The notes beneath the pieces were generated by a model. It was given only the letters and a program-made list of their open reading frames with translations. It was not told where the DNA came from and searched no databases. A stretch of DNA of 64,000 nt from Adiantum capillus-veneris (Eukaryota > Streptophyta > Polypodiopsida > Polypodiales > Pteridaceae). This document shows positions 44,440 through 55,470 of this stretch, piece by piece. The number at the start of each line of letters is the position of its first letter. The first letter of the stretch is position 1. The translations under genes were made by a program, and so were the position numbers. Location of the stretch: contig CM043967.1 of assembly GCA_014529385.2 (NCBI GenBank), forward strand, positions 131,997,182 through 132,061,181. The letters are read 5' to 3'.

Positions 44440-45119
44440 CTAATGCTCGAAGTCTCGTCGTAATTGTCGTGCAAGCTGCATATCTTTTGGCTGTATTGTC
44501 ACTCGCTTTGCATGAATGGCACATAGGTTGGTATCTTCCAACACTGAAATGATGTGGGCCTCTGCAGCTTCTTGAATAGCCTCTAGCGCTATTGCTTGCA
44601 TTCTATACTGATTTCCATAGATTTGAAGCACTTCCTTCACAGTGCAAGCAAAGGGGGCGCGTCGAATCAAGAGCTCCGTCGTCTTCTGGTAGTGGCGGAT
44701 TTCTGCAAATGCCCTTGCTATTTTTCGGTGCCGCTGCGGTTGTCTTGGGGGCACTTGCACATTTGCTGGCGGGCGGCGTGAAGGCTTCTTGAAAAACTTA
44801 GACTTGCGTCTGTTTACATGCTTAGGGGCTGGTTCTGCAGCCTGTTCTGATTCTTCCTCTTCCCTTGGTTGCCGATCTTGTCGTGTGGGGAGAGCTTCAT
44901 TCTCTTTCTAGGTGTTATATCTTGAGGAGGTGGAGATTCAACAGTCCTTGATGACTCTCGTGCCCTACCACCATGCCCACTACCAGAAGATTTCTTGGAA
45001 CGGCCAGGTGTTCGTGGCCGTTTTCTTGTGCCTTTAAGCCATGACGGCTTCTCACATCCTTGGAGGGTGTTTTTGTTGGCAGGCGGATGCTCTTTCGCAG
45101 TTTGTTTGGTGCGCGCCAT
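44440..45119 (-). CDS. Histone H3-like protein carried by the transposon
   Basis: ATG at 45119 opens MARTKQTA, identical to the start of canonical histone H3 (K4 included), then diverges (KEHPPANKNTLQGCEKPSW). An 80-bp intron (donor CTG|GTAGTG at 44983, acceptor AAAG at 44904) puts the tail in phase with the core: 136 + 464 nt, 199 aa. Other phase-compatible acceptors exist. The tail is about 110 residues (canonical about 45), with an acidic patch EEEESEQAAE and basic stretch RRKSKFFKKPSRR. The fold is clear: EIRHYQKTTELLIRR (about 113-127), LEAIQEAAEAHI, EDTNLCAIHAKRVTIQPKD (168-186), MQLARQLRR. Loop 1 has the canonical length, so this is not a typical CENH3. Expected role: nucleosome subunit; use by the transposon is inference. 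The gene lies back to front with gene B and downstream of its own TATA. Confidence 0.82.
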
Positions 45120-45176
45120 TTCGTTGGTAAGAGCTCACCTGTTCTTAAGAAATGAGTGATTTATGAGAGCATGCAA

Positions 45177-45184
45177 TATTTATA
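45177..45184 (-). promoter_or_regulatory. TATA box of the histone H3-like gene
   Basis: Minus-strand TATAAATA, 58 bases upstream of the ATG, next to GGGCCC repeats (45187-45207). Confidence 0.6.
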
Positions 45185-45258
45185 AGGGCCCATTTAAAAA
45201 GGGCCCTGTTCACACTAATTTTTTTAAAAGAAGTATTATTTTTTAAATAAACATGTCG

Positions 45259-48209
45259 CTAAGAGTTGGACCCTGCGTTCACGTTTAGTGACTCGTGCAG
45301 TATCCACTTTGATCCTTGTCGCACTCTGCATCGCTGCCATGCAACATGCTTGGTGGGACCTTGCGACATTTGCCACTTGTTGCTATGCTCTTGACGACTC
45401 CATTTGCGCACTTCAATAGCAATCTTGGATTGTCGCGCACGCTCCATTGTGAGCTTACGAGCAAATGTTGTGCGAAAAAACCAGTTGAACATCTCCTCCA
45501 AATAATTGGATTGCACCATTCCACCACCATGTCGAGTATTTTTGAAGTACACTCCCCTTGCTCGATAATGGGACTTCTCCATGCCTTGAGTGCTAAAAAT
45601 TTCAAGCGATCCATACTTGTGCATAAAAAATGCACCATGCGCAAACAAGATATGCTGTTCACATGAGCAAACGATCCACATTAGTAAATAAAAACAATCC
45701 CTTGTAATGAATACACCATGAATGACTTACCATGTAATGTGTGATGTTATTTTCACCCCAAGAAAGGGTGAAGACCTTGGTAAAATCCGCCAAAGCTTCT
45801 TGAAATGATTGCCGTTGTTCTTCTGTTGTGCTGTTAAGGCTCATAAGCTTGACCATTTTATCAAAATGGGCCCAAACTTGCTTGATCTTGTTTGCAAGCT
45901 CTCCATTTGAATCATTGTCAGTAGTAGCTTTGCATAACTCCTTCCAAAGCTCCCAAAGGTTACCTGCCTGCTGGTTGGAGCTGCTTTGAGCATCATATCG
46001 ACTTGGCTTTCCTTGGGAAACTTTCTTCAAAAAGTGTCTAGCTTTTTGTCCACTCATTGACACTTGTTGAGCAATTTCATGGGCCTCCCCTGTGTTCTTT
46101 GCAGCAACTATAGACACATTTCCACCATGACAGCCAATGGAATTCAAGAGTACCTCCACTCTTTCGATCGCTTCCTGGGACTTTTTCAACAGTTTCATTG
46201 TGAAAGTATAGTCAATGTGGAGCTTCAATAGCCTATCAAAAATACGCATGAATGCGTGTAATGTACAAAAATGTACATTCGATAGAGGAAATCGAAAGAT
46301 TGGATTCCAAGTGTGGTCCTTTTGATCACGGTCTGGGGCATTGAGCATGGGACATCTCAGAATAGACGCTTCCCATTCTCTACCTTCATCTCCGACATCA
46401 TGACAATCTAACCCTTGTTCTCCATGCCCTTGACATGGAAGCATGTAACTGGCCTTTGCAGTGCTCTTATGTGATTTTTGTCCATTAGGTTTGTACCCTC
46501 GAGTGCAAAATGGACAAGGCATGAGAGAAGAAGCCCCTTGTTTGCAGCCAAGCAAACACTTTATGGTCTTCAAATCCCCACCTAAGTGCCACTCCACATC
46601 ATAACTACCAAAGCCCTCAATCTCCAACTTCTGACCTGCAATTTGGGAGTGTATTACTTCTGTGATCCATGGAGTTCTCTCAAAAATCCACGAAAGTACT
46701 CCATTGGTCTCTTTGGGCACCTCAATAGCACCCAACCACCAAATGTCTTTCTCTGATTGCACGCTAAAAGATAGGGTGGGATATGGCTTGACTGAATCCC
46801 TTCGCTTGGTTTGCAGAAGGGCCTCGTTCATTAGAGTGACACTTAGCCTCTCTAACCTTCGGCCTTTCACTATTTGACACTCATCGAGTTTCAGCACAAA
46901 AGCGACTTTTGTGCCAAGCACTACAAAATAAATAGTGCTAAGACCTTAAACTTCAGCTTCTATGAAAAGAATAATACCAAAGAAAAAAGTAAAGTGTGTC
47001 ACCTTCTTCAGGTAACTCGTAAAATCTAAGCATGGCTTCTTGAAGCCTTCTAAGATCCACAAAAATATTGTTCCACATTGTGTAAGGAAAGCCCTTATTC
47101 GAAGGTCTTATGGATTGTTTCTTACCTTTTCCCCTTGTCTTTGTTGCGCACGAAGCATAAAGGGAAGTTGGCATTGTGTCCTCAATGTGTAGGTATGTCC
47201 CAATGCGGGAGAACACATCTTCGTTTGTGGCCTTCTTTGCGAGCTTGACCTTGTGAGGAACGGGAAATAGGTTTTCCACAATGCCATGTTCTTTGAGGGC
47301 ATCCTTTAGGAGTTGAAAAATAGCCTGATAGGCTTTGGTGCTGATTCCAGCCTCATCACAAGCTTGTTGAACATCATCATCATTAACCACATTTCTTAAT
47401 TTACGCATAAGGTCCTTGGTGACTGCATCCTTAATGTGCTTACCTCCAGGTGATTGTAAGATAGAAATAATGTCCTCGGTATTGAGACAACTAGTGAGAA
47501 GGTTGACTCGATTATCTTGGCTTGTTCCACCGCATGCCTCCTGGATGAAGTTTCTAGCAACAAATAAACATAAATGTTAGAAAATAGTGTGAAGTAAGAA
47601 TGCAGCATGCAAGTAAAGACCAAATCACCTTGTGGCTGTAACTCGTCGTTTGCGTGCTCCTCCGGAATGTGCAAGAGTTTCAATGGATGAATACGGGCGT
47701 TTGCGTTCCCTTGCACCAAGGGGTGTTTCTTTCAAGTATGTGATGGTGTTGGTAAGCTTCTGGATGTGGGACTCCTTTTCTTGCATTTGTTGTTCAAGAC
47801 TTTTAACTACCCTCTCCGAAGAGGCAACACTCTCTTGTAATGCCGTCGTCTTGAGGTGAAGAGCTTGACATTCGTGCATCCACATATGCAAAGAAGCACC
47901 TGCACCCATACACAGCCGCTTGCAATAGCCTAACAAGCCTGCTTCTCCCCTCCCAAGAAATTGAAGAAATGTGGAAAGGCTATTAAACGGTGGATGGAAG
48001 CGGCTTATAGGATCGTAAGGGTACAAATGGCCATCCACCCAAATGTCAACATTGGTCTCACAAGCGGCGCGACGTTCCTGTGATGACCTTTGATCACCTT
48101 CACTAGTGGTCTTCGGTGCAAATGCCGTGGGTAAGCGAATATGTATGCTTTTGGTGTGCGGAGTACGTGGTGGTGGAAGCAAACCATTTGTGATGTCCGT
48201 GAGCACCAT
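45259..48209 (-). CDS. Transposase-like protein of 905 aa, four exons
   Basis: Exons 48209-47629, 47553-47003, 46920-45731 and 45654-45259 are joined by GT-AG introns of 75, 82 and 76 bp. The total of 2718 nt has no stop before the end. Exon 1: Pro-rich start, then a coiled coil (ESVASSERVVKSLEQQMQEK) and a basic patch ERKRPYSSIE..RKRR, possibly a nuclear signal. Exon 2: DVQQACDEAGISTKAYQAIF. Exon 3: WHLGGDLKTIKCLLG (Asp near residue 493) followed by CPFC (513-516), then NVHFCTLHAFMRIFDRLL. Exon 4: GSLEIFSTQGMEKSHYRA and GGGMVQSNYLEEMFNWFF. The order GDLK, C-x2-C, LHxxxR, then a GS..FSxQxME block recalls RNase H-fold transposases of little-studied eukaryotic DNA transposons. The superfamily is not assigned and catalytic residues are guesses. 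The intact frame suggests recent activity. Confidence 0.7.
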
Positions 48210-48235
48210 GGAAGCTGTTGTGTGAGGAAGAAAAT

Positions 48236-48405
48236 GATGAAAAGATAGAGGGGGAAGGGTAGAGAGGCCGAGCAGGATGGGAGGAGAGAAGGAGGGAGGG
48301 AGGGGAGGGAGAGATTGGGGAGGAGGAGGAAGGTAGGGGCAGAGAGGGAGAGGAGAGGGAGAGGGAGAGAGGAGGGAGGAGGGAGGAGGGAGGAGGATGA
48401 GAGAA
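48236..48405. repeat. Purine/pyrimidine-biased tract upstream of the transposase-like gene
   Basis: The plus strand is almost all A and G (GGAGGGAGGGAGGGGAGGGA and similar); the minus strand, which would be the promoter/leader sense, is C/T-rich. It lies directly upstream of the ATG at 48209, like plant pyrimidine-rich core-promoter patches. Confidence 0.7.
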
Positions 48406-48759
48406 CAAAATGTTTATTACTTTCTGGGGGAAAAGATTTTTGAAAAAATGGACTTTCTAAGCTTGTGGGTTAAAAAATGGGTCAAAAAATGATTTTTGGA
48501 TATGTATATATGTTGGGAGGGAGTTTTAAGTAAAAAATAAATAAAAATGAAATTTTTTTTAAAAAGTCAAATTTTGACTCTTTTTGACCCACGGAATTGC
48601 TGATGTGGACACACCCCTATGCTTCCTTCACTTTAAAAAAGGCTAGAGAGAGAAAGCAACCTTTTAGGTCCACATCCTACATTTGTCTTAAAAAAAGGCT
48701 AGAAAAGCCTACTCAAAACTACCTTCTTCAATGCCCTTGCCCCCTAAACCCCACACAAC
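48406..48759. other. Non-coding right subterminal region of the DNA transposon
   Basis: AT-rich, with TTAAAAAAAGGCTAGA words repeated twice (about 48633-48650 and 48689-48706). No gene. Confidence 0.5.
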
Positions 48760-48828
48760 ATTAGCCTTAATCCCTAAAAATTAGGATTCCTTACAAGGCC
48801 CATGCAAGGTTCATATTTCTCCTAATGC
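48760..48828 (-). repeat. Right terminal inverted repeat
   Basis: The inverse reads GCATTAGGAGAAATATGAAC, then GGGATTAAGGCTAAT after a gap. It pairs with 39487-39541. Confidence 0.85.
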
Positions 48829-49911
48829 CCTTTGTCCATTTGGCTCTTTCCTTTGTCCCCTGACTGGTCTGCTATCTTCTTAGAAGTGACTGGCTTGGCC
48901 TGATATTTTCTAGAACCAGTAGCAACTGCACTTTGTGCTACTGACTGGTTAGGCACAGTCTTCTGAGCAGATTGCTGCTCTGTCTGGCTCACTACATCTT
49001 TCTCAGTATTTACTGTCTTGACTTGGCTTTCTATCTGCTTCAAAAACTCACTGCTCTTTGTCAGTGTAGTCTTTGGCTTCTTTGAAATGCCAGCCTGTTC
49101 TGCAGTTGCTTTCCTTTTCAGTTCTGTTGAAGTAGTTTGATTGTCCGTTGCTTCGTCGTCTGAGGATAGCTCAATGTTCTTAGGTTCAGAAATTGGCTTC
49201 TCACTCCAAGCCTTCTTTACCTGCTCGTTAACATCTGTAGCAGTAGCCCAATACAAGAATTGCCAAACATACCAAGCTTTGAAAACATTTTGAGATTTTA
49301 GCTTGGCAGTTTGCTGGAGTACATTGTGCAAGAGAATTTGACAAAGGTTAATAGGAACCTGTGGATCCAATATCTTGGCCAACAGCATAGCAAAAAGTTT
49401 TTCAGATACATATGTTGGGTTATTTTTAAGGCTTACTGCTTCGAATACAAACCTATAAGCAGTGGAAGCTTCCAGTCCTGCTACCTACTGGAACTCCTTG
49501 ACCACTTGCCTTGCGCTTACGTTAAGCCGCTTCATCCTCCTTCAAAGTTGTACTTATCTGTTGTGCAGTTTCCACAGATGGTTTGGGCTCGTTCGGCATT
49601 CTGAATGCAAAATCTATGGTTTCTGATGTCACTGACACCTTCCTACCATTTACCATGGCACTGCCATCTTCAACGTCGAAAGAATCAAGAACTTGCTTGA
49701 TGATGTCTGCGTCAAAAGCAATTCTTGTAGCTTGCAACACAACTTGAAGATCCCAGAGTTGTAGCAGAGTCATTGCTTGGTCAGTGAATACATAACGCTG
49801 GATTTTATTGTGTGGTATAATGGGAAGGCTTTCCTTTGCAGCAGTAACTATGGCCTGGGTTTCCTCAAGAGACTCCTGCATCTTCTCTGAGCATTTCCTT
49901 CTACCATACAC
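48829..49911 (-). pseudogene. Gypsy extra ORF, part 1
   Basis: From about 49911: MQESLEETQAIVTAAKESL, then VNGRKVSVTSETIDFAFRMP, which resembles the VRGK.V.FS.E.IN..LGLP pattern of the putative plant transposon protein domain seen in extra ORFs of plant retroelements. The frame changes near 49520, and a TAG lies near 49486 (KEFQ stop VAGLEASTAYRFVF). The frame then runs on through YVSEKLFAMLLAKILDPQVP, a Thr/Lys-rich region (TTSTELKRKATAEQAG) and SQMDKG, where the DNA transposon is inserted. With part 2 the ORF would have been about 1170 codons. Function unknown. Confidence 0.65.
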
Positions 49912-50490
49912 TGTGAAGACGATGACGATGAAACAAGCGAAGGAAAAGAAGACTTATTGTCGTGTCAAATCCGTTTCCTGGTGTCGTGGCAAGGCTAGCT
50001 GACAGTCAACTGTCTCTTCAGAGGTTGAGGTTTGCGGCTATAGCGATGAAACCTCGGAGCTTGGCGATGGCGAATGGTTAACAGGAGGAAAGCGTCGCGC
50101 AGGGGATTAATGAGAAAAAATGCTAACTCTCCTGACTGTTATACGTGTTCACGCCATAAAAGCTCCACCACTCGCCGTTCCTAGGCTTGTGTGCATCCTG
50201 CTATCATGGTAGACATGCATTGGACAAGACTGCGACCCATCCTTGAAATAATGACTACTGGCGTGCCATCTGACCGCGTTGGGTGCTTAAAAATTAAAAA
50301 GTGTGTCCCCACTGATACTAGACTGATTTCCAGTTTGGCTTGACCATACTCGTACTGATTCTAAGGTCAGCCTGATCTGGTTCTTCTGGTACTGGTTCTG
50401 AAATTGGAACTGCTTGCACATGAAAAAGTCAAAAAATGTCTGATTCTGGTATCTCTTGATCATCGAGTTCTAGTTCCTTAGTACCTTATT
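49912..50490 (-). other. Spacer between pol and the extra ORF
   Basis: No gene seen on either strand. It would be the spacer or splice-acceptor zone for the extra ORF. Confidence 0.5.
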
Positions 50491-52797
50491 ATGGCCCAGT
50501 TTCTCTGGCCTCTGAATAATAAATCTTGATCTTTGCCCCATTATATACTCCTGGCAACAATAATCCAAATAAATCCTTCAGTCTGACTGTGCCATTGAAA
50601 AATACCCAGTCTACCTCAAATGGTTTTGCCAAGGCAATCTTAAGGTTTGGCTTTTTTGGACCCAGTCTAGACTGATATAGAAGCACTAAGTCTCCTTTCT
50701 AGAATTCTCAAACTTTAATTTGGCGATCATGCTAGTGCTTCCTTCGTTGTTGAACAATTTCTTGTTCCAACATAGCCCTTTGCCTAAGTTCATCTAATTG
50801 CATCAGTTCATCTAGCCTCTTTTTAAGATTATGGTTGAAGTCTAACCCATACTTCACAGCCATTCTCAGGCTGGGGATCACAAACTCCATAGGAACCACA
50901 GCTTCAGTACCATACACCATTCTGAATGGTGTCATTCCAGTAGTCACCTTATAAGCTGTCCTATAAGCCCATAGAGCAGTCTGAAGTTTCAAATCCCACT
51001 GGTCTGGTTTCTTTTGCACCACCTTGGTGAGAATAGTCTTTATTGTCTTATTTCTACTTTCAGCTTGTCCATTGCATCTGGGATAGTAAAGAGTAGATTT
51101 CCGATGCTTGACTGAAAGCATATCCAAGGATTTCCATAGTGTCATTGATAAAATGTGTTCCTTGATCGGTCACAATCTCTACTGGACATCCATATCGGCA
51201 GACAATATTCTCAAATAGAAACCTTGCAGTTGACTTGGCTGTGTTGTCAGGAAGAGCCTTAGCTTCAACCCACTTGGTAGCATAACAAGTAGCCATTACT
51301 ATGTACTTGTTCTTCCTGGGAGTAACCTTCTTAAAAGGTCCCATAAAATCTAGTCCCCATTTTATGAATACTCCCAGTGGTTGTACTGGCATCAAGGGAG
51401 TCATATCTGTAGTTGTTGGTCGACCCATTCTTTGGCATATGTCACAAGTTTTATAAAAACTTCTGACATCAGCAATCAGTTTTTGCCACCACAGACCAGC
51501 TTGCAGAATCTTCTTATAGGTTACTTCGTTGAAAAAGTGTCCACCAGATTCACCATTATGCACTTCACAAATTACTTGCATTCTTCCTTCCATAGGGACA
51601 CATCGTCGAAGTATACCATCAACACCTAGTTGATAAAGTAATCCTCCTATGATAGTAAATTTCAGGCTTTTTATGATCAGAGCTTTCTTCTGATTCTGCT
51701 TCCAATCCTTTGGAAAGGCACCTTGGGAAAGGAATTGATAAATATCATACCATTCAGGATCCACTGATTCTTCTACCTCTAACTGAAATAAATCAGCATC
51801 CACTAGTTCATCTCTCAAGGGTGATTCTGAATATCCTTCCGTACTTCTTGAAAGAAAATCAGCTCCACAATGGTTTCGGCCAGGCTTATGGAAAATTCTG
51901 AATTCAAATTCCATAAGGAACATCATCCATCTTATCAGCCTGCCTTGAATAATGACTTTATTAATCAGAAACAGAAGAGCTTGATGGTCCACATAAAAAT
52001 GGAATAACTTTCCCAGCAGGTAATGCCTGAACTTTGTAGCATTGAAAACCATTCCAAGGGCTTCTCTCTCAGTAGTCGTATAGCCTTGTTTAGCCTCACT
52101 GAATCTGCGACTAGCAAAATAAACCGGATAGTCTGTTCTTCCATCTGGCTGAGCTAATATTGCCTCCATTGCCAATCCCGAAGCATCTACATGTACGTGG
52201 AAAATAATATCCCAATTTGGCTGCCTAAGGACTGGTTTACTGGTAATGGCTTTTTTCAGATTCTAGAAACTCTCCTCGCATTCAGCAGTCTAGTTGAACT
52301 TACTGTTCTTCTTTGTAAGCTGATATAGTGGTACTTCTTGAGAAGCAAACTTATGTACAAATCTTCTATAGAAATTCACATAACCCAAGAAAGAACTCAA
52401 CTCTGAAGCAGTTCTGGGTGCTTTAGCTTGCTGAACACACTGAATTTTGTCATTGGCCATCTCTATTCCATTTCGGAAAAACACATGTCCCAGTAGTAGC
52501 TGTTCCTTCCAGACTAGAAAACATATTTGAATGGATTCAAACAAATCCTCTTCTCCTGACAGGGTTTGAAAACCATTTCTAGGAATAGGAGGTGTTGTTC
52601 CTCATCTGAATAGACAGTGAATTCATCCAAGAAAATGGCGAGGAACCGATGAAGGAATTCATTAAACATATCCATCATACACCGCTGAAAGGTAGCTGGT
52701 AAATTGCACAGGCCAAAAGGCATCACCAGATACATGAAATCTCCCCACTCTATGATGAAAGTGGTCTTGGCTCTATCTTCAGGAGTGATCTGTACTG
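50491..52797 (-). pseudogene. Gypsy pol, duplicated copy B (partial RT, RNase H, integrase)
   Basis: Copy B begins in the middle of RT (RAKTTFIIEWGDFMYLVMP), fused to the integrase end of copy A at 52797. RT palm box: IFLDEFTVYSD, where the family has D-D. RNase H: DGRTDYPVYFASRRFSEA, YTTTEREALGMVF, FYVDHQALLFL. Integrase: H-H-C-C finger (HNGESGGHFFNEVTY..CDICQRMGR), KWGLDFMGPF, IVTDQGTHFIND. A frame change near 51130 leads to SVKHRKSTLYYPRCNGQAE with the C-terminal NGTVRLKDLFGLLLPGVYNG, ending at 50491. In-frame stops near 52280 and elsewhere inactivate it. It is the only copy with the integrase C-terminal part. Confidence 0.85.
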
Positions 52798-55470
52798 CTA
52801 GTGCTTCCTTCGTTGTTGAACAATTTCTTGTTCCAACATAGCCCATTGCCTGAGTTCATCTAATTGCATCAGTTCATCTAGCCGTTTTTTAAGATTATGG
52901 TTGAAGTCTAAACCATACTTCACAGCCATTCTCAGACTTGGTATCATAAAATCCATAGGAACCACAGCTTCAGTGCCATACACCATTCTGAATGGTGTCA
53001 TTCCAGTAGTAGTTACCTTATAAATTGTCCTATAAGCCCATAGAGCAGTCTAAAGTTTCAAATCCCACTGGTCTGGTTTCTTTTGCACCACCTTGGTGAG
53101 AATAGTCTTTATTGTCTTGTTGCTACTTTCAGACTATCCATTGCATCTGGAATAGTAAGGAGTAGATTTACGATGCTTGACTGAAAGCATATCCAATAGG
53201 ATTTCCATATTGTCGTTGATAAAATGTGTTCCTTGATCGGTCACAATCTCTACTGAACATCCATATCGGCAGACAATATTCTCAAATAGAAACCTTGTAG
53301 TTGACTTGGCTGTGTTGTCAGGAAGAGCCTTAGCTTCAACGCACTTGGTTACATAACAAGTAGCCATTACTATGTACTTGTTCTTCCTGGGAGTAACTTT
53401 CTTAAAAGGTCCCATAAAATTTAGTCCCCATTTCATGAATACTCCCAGTGGTTGGACTGGCATCAAGGGAGTCATATCTGCAGCTGTTGGTTGACCCATT
53501 CTTTGGCATATGTCACAAGTTTTACAAAAACTTCTGACATCAGCAATCAGTGTTTGCCACCACAGACCAGCTTGCAGAATCTTCTTGTAGGTTACTTCAT
53601 TGGAAAAGTGTCCACCAGATTCACCATTATGTGCTTCTGTAATTACTTGCATTCTTCCTTCCATAGGGACACATCGTCGAAGTATACCATCAATACCGAG
53701 TCGATAAAGTAATCCTCCTATGATAGTAAATTTCAGCCTTTTTATGATCAGAGCTTTCTTCTGATTCTGCTTCCAATCCTTTGGAAAGGCACCTTGGGAA
53801 AGAAATTGATAAATATCATACCATTCAGAATCCACTGAGTCTTCTGCCTCTAACTGAAATAAATCAACATCCACTGGTTCATCTCTCAAGGCTGATTCTA
53901 AATATCCTTCCATACTTCTTGAAAGAAAATTAGCTCCACAATGGTTTCGGCCAGTAGTCTTATGGAAAATTATGAATTCAAATTCCATTAGGAACATCAT
54001 CCATCTTATCAGCCTGCTGCCTTGAATAATGACTTTATTAATCAGAAACAAAAGAGCTCGATGGTCCACATAAAAATGAAATAACTTTCCCAACAGGTAA
54101 TGCCTGAACTTTGTAGCGCTGAAAACCATTCCAAGGGCTTCTCTCTCAGTAGTTGTATAGCCTTGTTCAGCCTGACTGAATCTACAACTGGCAAAATAAA
54201 CTGGATAATCAGTTCTTCCGTCTGGCTGAGCTAATATTGCCCCCATTTCCAATCCCGAAGCATCAACATGTACGTGGAAAATGATATCCCAGTTTGGCTG
54301 CCTAAGTACTGGTTTACTGGTAATGGCTTTTTTCAGATTCTAGAAGCTCTCCTCGCATTCAGCAATCCAGTTGAACTTACTGGTCTTCTTTGTAAGCTCA
54401 TATAGTGGTACTGCTTGAGAATCAAATTTATGTACAAATATTCTATAGAAATTCACATAACCCAAGAAAGAACTCAACTCTGAAGCAGTTCTGGGTGCTT
54501 TAGCTTGCTGAACACATTGAATTTTTTCATTGGCCATCTCTATTCCATTTCGGGAAACCACATGTCCCAGTAGCTGTCCCTTCTAGACTAGAAAAACAGA
54601 TATGAATGGATTCAAACAAATCCACTTTTCCTTACAGCGTTTGAAAACCATTTCTAGGAATATAAGGTGATGTTCCTCATCTGAATAGACAGTGAATTCA
54701 TCCATGAAAATGGTGAGGAATCGATGAAGGAATTCATTAAACATCTCCATCATACACCACTGAAAAGTAGCTAGTGCATTGCACAGGCCAAAAGGCATCA
54801 CCAGATACATGAAAGCTCCCCACTCAGTGATGAAAGTGGTCTTGGCTCTATCTTCAAGAGCGATCTGTAACTGGTTATAGCCTCTATAACCATCCATGAA
54901 GCTATACATTTCATATCCTGTGATCTCATCAAGCAACATATCAGTAAGAGGCAAGGGAAATGGATCCTTAATAGTTTGGGCATTTAGTTTCCTATAGTCG
55001 ACACAAACTCTCAATTTTCCATTCTTCTTGGGGACGACGACTATGGGAAATAGCCAATCACTGCTTGCCACTTCCGTAATGAACCCAGCCTTAAGAAGAT
55101 TATCAATCTCCTCCTTGACCTTCTTTGCATAGTTAGGGTTCATCCGGTATATTTGCAATCGTACTGGCCTAGCATCTGGTTTCAGTGGTATTCGGTGCTC
55201 ACATACTTCAGGATCTACCCCCTTTAGATCTGTATGTTCCCAGGCAAACACATCTTTATAGTTCTGGAATATTTTTTGTGCCTTTTCCTTCATTGCCGGA
55301 TTGAGGTGCTTGTTGACCTTGATCATTCTAGGATTATCCTCTGATCCTAGGTTCCACTCTTCCACTTCCTGGTCATCTACAAGCAACCAGTTCGGCCCGC
55401 CTCCTTTTAGTTTGGTTGATTCTTCAGCGTAATCCCAGGATGGTCCATTCATTTCTGAATCAGTATTCAT
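52798..55470 (-). pseudogene. Gypsy pol, copy A (RT, RNase H, integrase without C-terminus)
   Basis: RT is complete: YRMNPNYAKKVKEEIDNLLK, PKKNGKLRVCVDYRKLN, YRGYNQLQIALEDRAKTTF, MPFGLCNALATFQ, IFMDEFTVYSD (D-E instead of D-D, as in copy B, so this change predates the duplication). TAG codons at 54583 and 54340 interrupt the RT-RNase H link. RNase H: YFASCRFSQAEQGYTTTERE. Integrase: CDICQRMGQP finger and DQGTHFIND, but KWGLNFMGPF has Asn at the first catalytic Asp, which copy B keeps. A stop at 53134 and the breakpoint at 52798 remove the C-terminus. Confidence 0.88.

Larger units (their letters stand above)
39487..48828. mobile_element. 9.3-kb TIR DNA transposon carrying four genes, duplication CCTTT
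   Basis: The left end is CCATTAGGAAAAATATGAACC; the inverse of the right end is GCATTAGGAGAAATATGAACC. Similarity continues imperfectly for about 50 bases (GGGATTAAGGYTAAT on both sides). CCTTT lies at 39482-39486 and 48829-48833. The host reading frame (..QMDKG before, PASSALPGG after) is open and in phase when the element and one CCTTT are set aside, which is strong evidence for a clean insertion. Contents: gene A (+), gene B (+), a double-hairpin palindrome, a histone H3-like gene (-), and a four-exon transposase-like gene (-). All four frames are open after canonical splicing, unlike every other TE gene here. I cannot assign a superfamily: a 5-bp duplication excludes hAT (8), Mutator (9) and CACTA (2-3). 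Confidence 0.85.

Noticed and set aside
44440-45119. Centromeric histone CENH3
   Set aside because: Loop 1 has the canonical H3 length, the tail starts MARTKQTA, and the helix 2/loop 2 segment is nearly identical to canonical H3.
44440-45119. Frameshifted histone pseudogene
   Set aside because: Tail and core are in different frames, but an 80-bp GT-AG intron of the same size class as the other introns in the element joins them in phase.
39487-48828. Helitron or hAT/Mutator assignment for the 9.3-kb element
   Set aside because: Inverted termini and a 5-bp duplication exclude Helitron, and the duplication length excludes hAT and Mutator; no matching transposase motifs.
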